Assembly (NCBI GenBank): GCA_023313575.1
Contig: JAJTTP010000002.1
Span: forward strand, 3,534,001-3,598,000
From: Eutypella sp. D-1
Taxonomy: Eukaryota > Ascomycota > Sordariomycetes > Xylariales > Diatrypaceae
Reading direction: 5' to 3'
Length of the DNA stretch: 64,000 bases
A program made the translations under genes and the position numbers. Shown here in pieces: positions 47,924 through 60,430 of this stretch. The notes under the pieces were generated by a model. The model had not been told where the DNA came from. It ran no database searches and saw only the letters and a list, made by a program, of their open reading frames with translations. Positions within the stretch are counted from its first letter, which is position 1. Each line of letters opens with the position of its first letter.

Positions 47924-49274
47924 TAGCGGTTCCTGGGCGAATCTTATCACGGCCGGGCATCATCATCATCATCATCAGGCGGGGGGGGTTATTATCACCG
48001 GAGTTTACGGAGCGTATGCCTTTTTTTTCTATCTCTTTCTCTCTTAGGGTGTCCAAAAAGAGAAAAAAAAAAGGGGGCGGACCCCGGTCACGGTGCTTCA
48101 TACGAAGGCGTATTGGAGTTCGATTATTGTATTGGCTGTTTGTGATTCTCACTGCATATTTTGGGCATGGACGAGAAAAGATAAGATATCCCCGGGAACT
48201 CCACGACAGCGTGTGGGCTCTTTCGAGGTGGCTGCGATGGCTTATGTAGCGCTTACGCATTAGGTTGTTGACGATGGCGGGGGAGGCTAAGGGAAACAAT
48301 TGCATCTGAGATCGAGCGTATACATATGGCGGGATCAGTATATCTATTGACTGGTCTGGTCTCCTGGGCGGCCCTGAAAGCGAATGAATATGATACGTTC
48401 AGAACATCGGACGTGGTGGGTTGAAATCGTAACGTGATAAACTTAAAACGAGAATATTCTAGGGCCTGTATCCTAAAGCTTTTATTACAAGCCCGTCGTG
48501 TCAGGTAAGAAGAATACGTGTCCACTCTTCCCATTTCCCGACAGGGGCTTCATACCTATTGACTAAGCTAGTACTGAGTACCTAAGTTAACCCTATCATG
48601 ATCTGGCGCCCTCGTCCCCTAATTGGCTCGACTGACCTGACAGACAGGATGATTTCTAACACTTGTGTATAGATACACCTAATCCAACACCGACATTCAC
48701 ACCCCTCATAGCAGGAATAGGTGTGAGTTTTGGCGGGCAGCGGACTTGACGTCAGGGAGTTTCAATCAATAGGAGACCTGGTTAAACAGACCGCATGCAA
48801 GCCGGTAAGTAAATTCCTTGCTGGCGTTTCTTAAGAAATGCCACCATCTCGATTTCCCTGTCCATCGGCTTCGCCGCCGTCAATTGGCATCTAACGCCAC
48901 CACTACTTCGTATCGTCCACGGCCATCAAAAAAGTTATCAAATATCGTCGTTTTCATCGTCGTCTCGCTATACAAACGTTAATTCACACTATCTCGGCCT
49001 TAACGTCGCCATAGTTCATCGATCCCGCGCCGTGCGGTACCACCACTGTACTGTGGTTGTCGTCCCGGGTGTTGTTGGTTTAAACCGGCGGTTGGTTGGG
49101 GGAAATGCTATGCGGTACGGAGGACCAATGGGTCCCTGGGTTCGTCACTGTATAAACTGGAGGATAATGGAACGAGGTGCAACTGCCAATACCCGCAGTT
49201 GCCCAATTTACATCGTCGTCGCTGTTGCCCAATGCCGGCAATAGCCCCGGCTCCTGCCATTGGTGACAGTATCG
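47924..49274. other. spacer after RING gene
   Basis: Holds the RING 3' flank, including an ATC trinucleotide run near 47959-47977. ORFs on either strand are below about 160 codons, low-complexity and overlapping the RING 3' end. No gene was seen. Confidence 0.5.
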
Positions 49275-49604
49275 ATGCCTCACACCCTCCGTGCCTTCCT
49301 TGGCGGTTCCAACTCAAAGTTTATTGTCAGACCGACTGTCCAGTCCACTGAGCACCTCATCCCGGGAGGACTGATCGATTTCCAGCTCAGCTGGAAACAG
49401 TCTGGCAGAATTAACACTAGATATTTACACATGAAGCCAGCGGAGAGAGCAACGCTCACATACACTGACCTGTTGGCCTGGCGCGAATCGGGCGTCAACT
49501 TGATTCGTCAAGACTTGCCTCCCAAGGTCTATGACGATATAGTCCATGAGATCAATCGCTACGACGTACGACATCGATTTCCCTGGTACCATGCTCCAAT
49601 TTGA
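49275..49604 (+). CDS. small hypothetical ORF
   Basis: An intact 110-codon ORF starting MPHTLRAFLGG. Composition is balanced and not low-complexity (SKFIVRPTVQSTEH, LSWKQSGRINTRYLH, KPAERATLTYTDLLAWRESG), which is why I keep it. No signal peptide, membrane helix or recognised domain was seen. It could be an exon of a longer gene; a convincing partner exon was not found. It converges with the 290-aa gene on the minus strand. Confidence 0.35.
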   Translation: MPHTLRAFLGGSNSKFIVRPTVQSTEHLIPGGLIDFQLSWKQSGRINTRYLHMKPAERATLTYTDLLAWRESGVNLIRQDLPPKVYDDIVHEINRYDVRHRFPWYHAPI

Positions 49605-49727
49605 ATTGAGCAGCACCCAAAGGACGTTTGAGGCGTGGGGGCATCGACCAGCCTCCTACCTTTTTCTAGAGCACTCAGAACCCACACGGTCGAGGTTAAG
49701 AGGGGTCGACGGCCTCGTAAATCAGTT

Positions 49728-50678
49728 CTATCGTGGCGGCGCCGACGTTGTGTCTCCAGGCTTGTTGCTATGTAGACGATTCGACATCAGCTGTATTCCA
49801 GCCGACCATCCCTGTATAGTGACACACGCACACGCCCAACTTGAAGTACCTATGCAGTATGAATTAAGGGAAATAAGTATACCACTCACCTCAGCCAGCG
49901 CCCACAGCACGACGCGATCACCGGGCCTCAGCACGTCCAGGAACCCCCTTCCATCCCCCACGACGCGGGGGTTCCGCGGGACCTCGTCGACAACGCCGCG
50001 GACCCAGCGCACGCGGTAATTGTGGTACTGCGCGCGCGCCGTGATGTTCGTATGCACGAACCAGGAAGTCTTCGCGCTCCCATCGCCGGCACCTTCATCA
50101 TCGCGACGCACGAGATCCCACCCCAGCTCCGCGAACCGCTCCTCCGCCTTCTCGATCGTGTTGAAGGGTTTACGGAGTGTCTCGTCGGAATCCAGGATCT
50201 CGTCGTCGTTTCCGTTGCCGGTGTCTCCGGGCCTGCGCCGCAGAATACTGGCCTCGAACCACGTGTGGCTGTTCCGGTAAGTCCCGTGACCGCCGAAATC
50301 AGCCCACCCCTGATCCGAGGCCCGCAGCTGGAACGTGATGGCGCTCGCGCGGACGGGGATCCCGGAGCGCAGTGCTGGCGTACGCAGGTATAGTCCCGCG
50401 ACGAAGGCTTCGGGCCCGGGCCGCCAGAAGTCGTTCGCTTCGTACGTCACGGCTTCATGGCGGCGAGCGCATACTCGCGGCCGGTAGTCGGCGAGCCAGA
50501 GGATGTACAGGCCTAGCTCGGGCGGCGCGAAGTGCGTTAGGATTCCTTGGACTACGAATACGTCTTCTGGTGTTGGCGTGTAGCCCGTGGGGGGCACGGG
50601 GTCGAATTCGAAGTCGAACTCGGACGCGGAGATCCCCTGACTGTGGGCTTCCTCCTGCATGGCTGGCTCCGGATCCAT
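49728..50678 (-). CDS. unknown ascomycete protein with in-frame intron
   Basis: Exons 50678-49890 and 49811-49728 encode 290 aa. The 78-nt intron (GTGAGT...ATACAG) is a multiple of three and has no stop, so unspliced mRNA would give 316 aa. The splice is preferred because the signals are good and the intervening 26 residues look like translated intron. The start is ATG at 50678 (MDPEPAMQEE). A folded-looking body covers about residues 35-265, with a hydrophobic block near 45-65 (GLYILWLADYRPR), conserved-looking WFEASILRR and FVHTNITARAQYHNYRVRW, and a C-terminal GDRVVLWALAE. No signal peptide or transmembrane helix was seen. I recognise no named domain. Confidence 0.65.
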   Translation of the reverse strand: MDPEPAMQEEAHSQGISASEFDFEFDPVPPTGYTPTPEDVFVVQGILTHFAPPELGLYILWLADYRPRVCARRHEAVTYEANDFWRPGPEAFVAGLYLRTPALRSGIPVRASAITFQLRASDQGWADFGGHGTYRNSHTWFEASILRRRPGDTGNGNDDEILDSDETLRKPFNTIEKAEERFAELGWDLVRRDDEGAGDGSAKTSWFVHTNITARAQYHNYRVRWVRGVVDEVPRNPRVVGDGRGFLDVLRPGDRVVLWALAEVSGILISLNSYCIGTSSWACACVTIQGWSAGIQLMSNRLHSNKPGDTTSAPPR

Positions 50679-53600
50679 ATCTGATTACCGCGGAGTCGAA
50701 GTTCTTGTTCTTATGCGGAGAGGAAGTGTTGTACTCAGATAAATAGATAGTAGATATTCAACGACCTCGGTGTTTCCGAGCAGTGAATCGAAATCCCTCC
50801 GTATTTTATATAAAGAGAGGGGGAGCTGTTGCACGTGGCGAAGGTGAGGTGAGGGGGGCTGCTGCCTTATTACTCCACCGAGCCTGGATTCTGTCTCTGG
50901 TACTCAGCTGTCATTCGCGGACCTGCCCCCTAAGTAAGCAAGCTCTTCTAATATGATAGGGTGCAGGCAGGCATGTAGGTGATGACGGCCAACACATCCA
51001 ATTGTGCCGCGCCAGGCAGACAGGTAGGCAGAAGTTGCGCTGTGCTACGCGATAGGCCGAGCTGCAGTATATACGCTTGGGCCGGTACTACTTGTTTAGT
51101 TTCAAAAAGGGTAAGAATTTCCAGACAGTGGCGATCCAATCGTTTCTGCTGACAACGAATTATGTTCGAGGGAGGCTGAAAGTTTGCTGTTGTTTGGCTT
51201 GAGTCGAACTAAGGTTGTTTCAATACTTTAGTTGGCTTAGCATGGTATATATTATATGTTCGTTTATTAAGGTATTAAGTTGTTAGTTTACTATATTATG
51301 TTTTTTTAACATTTGGTGGAATTGCTATGATGTTGGTTGGTAGTTAGGTACAGGATTGCGGGTGTGGCGGGTTAGCTGCGCAAATGATAGGAGTAAATAG
51401 GGGTTGAGTGACCCACATACGTCCCGCGTAAATATTTGACTAATCCATGAGTCTTGTTTTCGATGCATCCAAGGCTTATGGATAATCCTAAACTATATTA
51501 TCAGCAACTTATCCTCTTACCTAACTTCTAGCCGAGGAGCAGTGTACAAGCAGCGTACAGTCTAGCTAGTGAAACAGAATATGGTCGTGTTTCACAGTTC
51601 ACATCCCATCCTCAGAGTGATGGTGGATTCGAGACTGACTTAACAAGAGACGGTATAATACATAAGGCCTGCCCCCGCTATTACTTGAAAAATCTATGAT
51701 GTTCTTATATCAGGCAATTGAGAGTAGTTCCGGGTCTGGGCCTTCGGGCAGCGTCATAACGTATAGCTTCACACTTTTCCAACTTCGTCCGGACAGGACA
51801 GGAGCAGCCATCCACGACTATAGAACACGCCACACTGCTCGACTTTAAAGCCCTGCTGGACGTGACTGTGTCGTTGCAAAGCCTCTCTTTCTGTGCTACT
51901 TGAGCTCCGGTCAAGTGGCAGTCAGACCTTTTTTAACAGCGGCGTAAGGCTCTGCGGTGCACCTGAAATGGTGCGAGTCGATACGAGACTTACGTAGTTG
52001 ATAAAATGGCAACGTTGATCCTGGAGAGGGGGGGTTAACAGTAAGAAGCGAGAACGGGCCGTCAAATAAAGGGTGTTTTTCTTCTTTTTGCCTTTTATTT
52101 GAATTTGCAGAGATAAAGACTGAGGAGGGGAAGGGGGGGTTGCGAACTGGGATTGGTGATTCAGAAGACGGAAATGGTAAGATTCCTGGTCTGTGAGGCG
52201 GTTCGAGGTGGTATAGATTCTGTGGTTTGGACAGTATGTTCTCTACAGGAATTGCTGCAAGGTTTGCCTCGAAGATTAATTTCGATTTTACGCGTCATGG
52301 GCGTAACGCTATGTTCGAGCTGTGCTAGGACAAAAGATTTTGTCGTATACCACATGATTGCCTTGTACCTCGAGTCTTTGTAATACCCTCCTCAAATCTT
52401 GATGACTTGCATGATATTCGAAGGTGGTTCCAAGTATGTTTCTATCATTCATGATCACATGCCATTTGTCTTACGAGCACTATTAATACAGAAGCTGGAA
52501 CTCCAGATGGCGAGAGGAATGAGTTGTGCTGATGGGAAAGGCAACCAGGAGAGATGCAGACCAAGGCAAAAGCTCACTGATAGCACATGATCGAGCTGCT
52601 TTATGTTTGACCGACAAGATTTGCGGACGCCACATACCATAGCAAACATGATCGATCCGCTACGATAATGCACACAAACATGGGGTTGGCGATGGGACTT
52701 GCTGTTACAAGCGGCTGTATTACCTAGTTGTTTGGTTGACATACTATCAACCGAGTCGGTTAAAGAGAGCCGCGGGGGTACAGAGTCCCTTTGCAGGTTT
52801 CTTCATGGCACGACGGGAAGTAGTCCTATGAAAATTGATCGAGGTAGGCAGTCATGGAAAATAGTATAAGATGAGGGAAGCCCTACTCATTTTATGTCCC
52901 CATATCCACACACCATGCTACTATCTTCATCATCCCATACTATTGAAGCCTATTTACCAGAACTACTATCGTAAGGCGTTTCAAGAAAGCCTGTTCGGAA
53001 CTTATCTTTGTGCCCAGCGTTACCTTCGAGAGACTCCGTACCGTCATTTACGACATCATACCACGTTATATATGAACATCACCAACTCGAGGCTATATAT
53101 CTCCGGTATACAACTACCTACGACCTCCCGGGCTTCCAACTATTACACAGATATTGTACCTAAATCGTTAAGTACATGATGTGTGGTCAGACGCAAATAC
53201 GGTATCCAGCTTGCAACAACTCGCGGATGAGATATCAGTATTGCTCCTTATCCACCTATGATCCACAGACGCGTAAACAAATTCCCTGCCAGCGGGTTTT
53301 GGTAAATAATACACCTCGAACGTCTCCCGATTTTTGCGGGTATCGTTGGTGCAGAGTATGTCGCGGCTATAGCTATCAAAGCGACCGGCAGCGTACAGGT
53401 CAGAGATGATAATACACAACAGTATTAGGGCTACCGCCAACTTAGTGTTCACAAGTCCATAAGCCACGCCGTGGACACATTGTCACCGGCTGCCCATCTT
53501 CGTTCAGGAACGGGGGGGGGGGGGCATACGCTGAGCTTATGATATGTCGATGGATATGGGGTGGAAGGCTGCAGCGCGATGATGTAGTAGCTAGTCTATG

Positions 53601-54462
53601 ATCATCCTTGATCATTCTGATGTCCGTTCAAGATTGAACGTGATCAATATCAAGCAAACGATTCAGCCGGTGTGAGAATTTTTAGGTAGGGCGCCAGCCT
53701 TGCCAGGCAAACGTTGTGATACCGAATTTCCTGGCCTCTCTCTCTCACATTGTGTACCGAGCGCGGGTTCATGTATAGTATATTCGAAAAGACACCAGGT
53801 CTGGACCGTTGAAGAGTGCTGTATAAAGCTAGTTCGAGGGCAGATTCCGGTTCATAAGCTGTCATTTATTGTTTTGATTAGCTATGCTTAGTGATAGGAA
53901 TACTTATATTGAAATAAGACCTTGAAGTGGAAGGTGAGGTTGTAATTATCGGCTGTAGTAGGTAGTGGAGGACTATGTAGTTAGATATATATGTCCTAAT
54001 GCGTAGTAGTAATTAAGCATAATAGCGGATAGCGGATAGTGTGGCGGCAGGGTTGTTAAAGAAGGCGCAAACACCTAATGCGCCAATGTGGGGAACCCCT
54101 GTCCATATTCATCCCGCCTAACGTATGTAATTAAAAGTGATTGATTAATACCTACCTACATACCTAGGTATGTACCCAGGTAGGTACTAGTGAATTGTGT
54201 ATTATTTCCGCTCTTTTACTAACTACATAGTAAGTACTCCCCTCCCTCCCCAAATCTGCCATCTGCCACACCCGTGGACCTTTCAAGGCGCACGACATCC
54301 ACGACACACAACATTTCCCACATGTCGCCTGCATTCGTTATTCGGTTACCTACAGCCTCCGGAAACCCGGGATCGTACTTTCTTTAAAGTACAGCGCGGA
54401 ATTCTCGTGCGTTCTCCCCGCTGTTCAAACCGATTAACGTCAGCCGTGGGCGGGCGCGGGTC
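50679..54462. other. 3.8-kb region without a credible gene
   Basis: The promoter of the 290-aa gene is on the left and the mannosidase promoter on the right. The interior is AT-leaning (51180-51520 and 53860-54060 notably), with ORFs of about 60-100 codons only. A G13 run lies at 53512-53524 and a TACCTAGGTA palindrome at 54161-54170. No RNA gene was recognised. Confidence 0.5.
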
Positions 54463-56283
<1,821 letters not shown>

Positions 56284-57191
56284 CGGGGTCCAATCAATCC
56301 AGCGGGGGGTGTAGGTATATATAACACAAGATTATTATTTTATTTATACGCATGGAGTTCCGGCGTACGGCGAATTCTTATATATATATAGCAAGAAGAA
56401 GAGGGGAGGGGGGGCGAATCCCATCACTATTATTATCACTTTCATTAGCGACTTCATCATCGGCTGCATGCATGGGCAGGTCTGATGATACACGACGAAC
56501 TATGACGACAACTGCGATACCCCCGAGAGCATACATACCCCAATGTTCTTTCATGGAGGAAGGCCAGGAGAATAATGGGAATGAGGGCCAGCTGGTATGA
56601 CGTGTCGTAGTGTTAGGGCTTCGGAGACAGACAGACGTCAGATAATGTAGAATAGAAGAAGAGATATGTGTATAGCGTAGAGCCGCTGCTTGGCTAGGCA
56701 GTCTGCTAAGACGAAAAGAAATATAAAGTAATTGTAATCACGCTATATCCTAGGACATAGAGAGTACCTTGATATAGAATGATTATGTTGTTTCCCCCGG
56801 CTGCACCCGGGGGCTACCTACCGGGCGGGCCCCCGGAGTTCACCTCTGGAAGGAGGTCCCGGGCCTAGTGCTGGAAAATCTCTCCAGCCCAGTTGATAAC
56901 CCATCCATCCACTTATCAGCCTAGATGCCTAGGTAATCAGTAGGCAAGTCTGTAGTCTGTAAGTTCGCTCGCACAATACTCGGTCTAACTCCGGGGGGTT
57001 AAGAAAGAAAAAAAAGTCTGCCTTTGAGTCACCGTCCACACCAATTACCACCACCACCCGATATCCCCCCCCCCCTGACATCCCTCCCCTTCCCCTCGGT
57101 CAGTCAAATACACTAAAATAAGAGCCCGACTTCCCAACAAACACAGCAAAAAGCCTGTTTCCTCTTCTTCCTCACACAAGAGAGTTTGCAG
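56284..57191. other. spacer between mannosidase and tRNA
   Basis: The 3' flank of the mannosidase gene and upstream flank of the tRNA gene. It contains an imperfect GC-rich segment with CCCGGG-type palindromes near 56798-56870. No ORF of note was seen. Confidence 0.5.
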
Positions 57192-57314
57192 GCCCGGCTA
57201 GCTCAATCGGTAGAGCGTAAGACTCTTAGTTTCTTCCCTCTGCCGAGATATGGTTAGAGTTGGGAATTAATAAGTGGTATCTTAAGGTTGCGAGTTCGAG
57301 CCTCGCGTCGGGCT
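57192..57314 (+). tRNA. tRNA-Lys (CUU), intron-containing
   Basis: The acceptor stem GCCCGGC pairs with GTCGGGC (one G-U) and is followed by discriminator T. The D-arm is GCTC/GAGC, the anticodon stem TAAGA/TCTTA, and the T-arm GCGAG/CTCGC. Anticodon CTT lies at 57225-57227. The intron is 57229-57278 (50 nt), at the canonical place one base after the anticodon. Intron bases TAAG at 57271-57274 can pair with CTTA at 57225-57228, the bulge-helix-bulge arrangement needed by the tRNA endonuclease. A-box and B-box (GTTCGAGCC) promoters are internal. CCA is not encoded, as expected for a nuclear gene. Confidence 0.95.
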
Positions 57315-57862
57315 CAATTCCCGATGCGCCTCTTCAAGAGGCACTCCGAGCTGTTTTTTTTTTTTTCTTTTTTTCTTTCGTTTGTTTTTGTTCACCCTGC
57401 CTTTTTCTTTCCCTCCTTGCTTTTTTTTTTTTTTCGAGGTAGCCTTGCAGTGTTTATTAGGTGCAAATGCTTATCTTTTTTGGTTTTTGTATTGGTGGGA
57501 GTGATAGGTTACCTGGGGAGCTAGTGTACATAATAGGTTATAGTTGATGTAGCATAAGTAAACCTTGTAACCCTGCCCTCGAAGTACCCACAACTTATAG
57601 CTTATCAGTCTTATCAGCGCCCAAAGCTCCCAGCTACCCCCTTGTAAACGTACAGTACAATCTACAGCAACGTCAGTCGCGTCGGGCTGTGAGCGAATCC
57701 ATCCAATGCAACTTCACACACGTGCTTCCACTTCTAAGTTATACTTTTTTTTTTGTCTCCAAACACCTACATTCGGACTTAAAACCACCTGGGCACAAAA
57801 TAATAATTTCAGTCAATCGGTCCGATCAGCAGAAAATATACTCCCGTCAACGTCAAATCAAG
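57315..57862. other. tRNA trailer and Sm G promoter
   Basis: T-rich DNA after the tRNA, followed by the Sm G promoter and leader. ORFs here are poly-Phe artefacts of T runs. Confidence 0.5.
57354..57366 (+). terminator. RNA polymerase III terminator of tRNA-Lys
   Basis: An uninterrupted run of 13 T begins 40 nt after the tRNA 3' end. A small perfect hairpin (57328-57342, arms GCCTCTT and AAGAGGC) lies between the two and would be in the trailer. Confidence 0.75.
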
Positions 57863-58506
57863 ATGCCTCCCGCGCAACCGGAATTGAAAAAGGTACGTTT
57901 CCCGCCTTTCCAAAGTGGCCCTCGCCGCTGTGTCTATATCGGTCTTACTCGGCTGGGAACCACAGCTAACCACGAAACACGAACACTCCAGTACCTCGAT
58001 AAGAGACTGTTTGTCCAATTGAACGGCAGCCGCAAGGTCATCGGCATCCTGCGCGGCTACGATGTAAGAATAATCCCTACCTCTCGCTCCCCCCCCCCCC
58101 CTCCCCCTCCCCTTCCTTCCCCTAATCTGTCTCACGAGGAAACCACACGCTAAGATCCGTTTTACCCTTGGTGGTGGGACTCTACAGGTTTTCCTGAATA
58201 TCGTCCTCGACGACGCAGTAGAGGAGAAAGACGGCGGCGAGAAGGTCCGGCTCGGAATGGTGGTATGTTTTGTTCTGTTCTTTTATGTTTCTGTTATGAC
58301 ACTCTACATCATCACCACAATCACAACAACTATTCGCGAATCCTCCTCTCCTCTCCTCTCCACGATGACCCCTTCCATCCGCTGCCGCCGGGCCCGCAGA
58401 CGCCCACATAGTTGCTAATAACCGGAAAACGCAACCACAGGTCATAAGAGGTAACTCCGTCGTCATGTTGGAGGCCCTCGAGAGGATCGGCGGGGACAAG
58501 AATTGA
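57863..58506 (+). CDS. SMX2: small nuclear ribonucleoprotein Sm G
   Basis: Four exons: 57863-57892, 57992-58063, 58188-58262 and 58441-58506, all phase 0, giving 80 aa. The protein starts MPPAQPELKK. Sm1 motif: YLDKRLFVQLNGSRKVIGILRGYD. Sm2 motif: VIRGNSVVMLE, where the I-R-G-N core contacts the uridine of the Sm site; the end is ALERIGGDKN. Sm G is one of seven subunits of the ring that loads on U1, U2, U4 and U5 snRNAs and is essential for splicing. The length is standard. All exons are very short, so ordinary ORF scanning misses this gene. The last intron (178 nt) is the longest. Confidence 0.95.
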
Positions 58507-60430
58507 GATCGCGATTGACGACACCCGACCAGAGAAAAGGGGGGGAGGGGTGAGACAAAAGAGAAGAAAATTAAAGGAAAGGAAAGGGAAACGCACGTCC
58601 GCGGGTTCGCTTGAGAGAAGAAGGAGCTGGCGTTCTTCGGAGTCCGGGCCCCATCATCTATCTACAAGCCGTCTCCGTCTCCGTCTCTGTTGGGTTATAC
58701 CTATGCCTGGATAAAGCACGGGCTGTGTCGGCGGCTTCCTTCCCGTGTAGCCCCATGTCTACGATTCGATCCGGAATGTCCTGTGTCTTGTCCTGAAGGC
58801 TATTGAGAAAAGGGGCGGCGGTGGGGGGTGGTTGGCTTCCTCGATGGCCTAGTCGGAGCTGAGAAGTGATTCTATACATACATGCATGGCACAGGATCCA
58901 ACACCAGGAATCACGTGTGTCCCTCCCACCGGGGGCTCGGCGGGTAATGCTGAGGAGGATGGATGGGATGCCCGTAGTATGGATTCCGCAATCCTATTCT
59001 AGTATGCATACATATAAACGAAACGGAATGGCCTCGTCGAAAATCGGCTTTCGTGCTATCCCTGTCCCTATCCCATGCCAACCGCTCAGGTTCTGTTCTG
59101 TGTCTTGGGCATCAATAGTTTCTCTCTTATCTTCGAGATTCGTGTGGTACTTACCCCCTTGTGTGTGTGTACCTGTGTGTGTGTGTGTGTGTGTGTGTGC
59201 CAAACGTCCGGTTCTTTCTCATTTTTATCGCCCTTATTATTAAGAAAGCATACATACGCAAGGTTAAAAGGGGGTAGTTACGCGTACTGCTTGACGACGA
59301 CTAGGATGGTTTCAAGTTTGTCTTTTTGTACGCACGCTATCGTCATACATATATAGATATAGATATAGGTTTCTACTGCAGGTTGGGGCGGGCCTGTCTC
59401 TCGATTACCAACCACTCTACGATCGTTACTTCTGGCATCTATCTACCTAGCTGTATCGTGTTAGACGTGGACGGGGTTGCAGTTCCTCTGTCTGGTTCGG
59501 AAGGAGATTGGCCGGGTTCCACATATTCGAAGTGTAAAGGGCCAGCGAGTCACAAGTTCATACATACATACATAACAAGTAGTTAGATCCTTAGGCTCTC
59601 CTACGAATGGCGGAGAGAGGCGGGTAACTAGATGGGTGGGTGGTTGCTGCTCATCTCAAACCGGGACGTCTGGGTAAGAGACAAAGTAGGCAGGGGGGAG
59701 TTGGCATTTTCGTAGTTGCTGGCTGCCCTGCCCCATAAGGGATATATCGTCACTCTACCTACAACTTGCCCTAGCGATGTTGTGCCTAATAAGTCGCCCC
59801 CTTTTATGGAAACCAGTTAAACGGTTTATGACGTGCGCGATCTTGGAAGAAACGGGAACATTACATCCTGTATAGACGGTTTGGCTGGGGCCCCAACCTG
59901 TTGTTGTTGTTGGGTTATTATAGTTGAATGTGAAGCAGTTGGCATATAGAGCGTGAGGTCCGGTTATATCAACCTGGACAGGTACGCGAAGAAGCCAATA
60001 CTGGACCGCTGGGAGGTCTGCTACATGACGGAACGGTACGTAGGTATCCTGTATTATGATGGATATAACCACGGCTGACTGTATTCAGCAGAGCTGACTT
60101 ACTGCCTACGCTATATAATTTGTTTTAATGATGTAGTAGAGGGCTATGAGTGAAGGTTTGTTATCGAGGCGGCAAGCGTAGGTCTTCGAATGCAGAAGAC
60201 TGGACATCACGGGGTGCTTAGATGGATAGAGAATCCACACTACTCGGAAGATCGCGCTCCTTAGACAAATGCCGTCTTGCTAATAGTTTATATCACAGAG
60301 CATGGGAAACTTTTCTTGATCTTTATCTATTATCAATCAAAACATCGAGATACTATTGAAAGTTGAAGTTCGAAACAACCATGCCTAACACCAAATGCTA
60401 TGCCACCAGCAACCCCCCAATCCCAACCTA
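58507..60430. other. spacer, convergent 3' ends
   Basis: The 3' UTR of Sm G and the 3' flank of the ATPase gene. It has a (GT)n microsatellite at 59161-59199 and a (TTG)n near 59900. The 105-codon minus-strand ORF at 59755-60072 is discussed under rejected items. No gene is called. Confidence 0.5.
59161..59199. repeat. (GT)n microsatellite
   Basis: Two blocks of GT dinucleotides separated by ACCT, in non-coding DNA. Confidence 0.9.

Noticed and set aside
59755..60072. Minus-strand ORF of 105 codons
   Set aside because: Composition is fairly protein-like, but it includes a TTG-repeat-encoded threonine run and has no convincing extension or family. Kept only as something to test for transcription.
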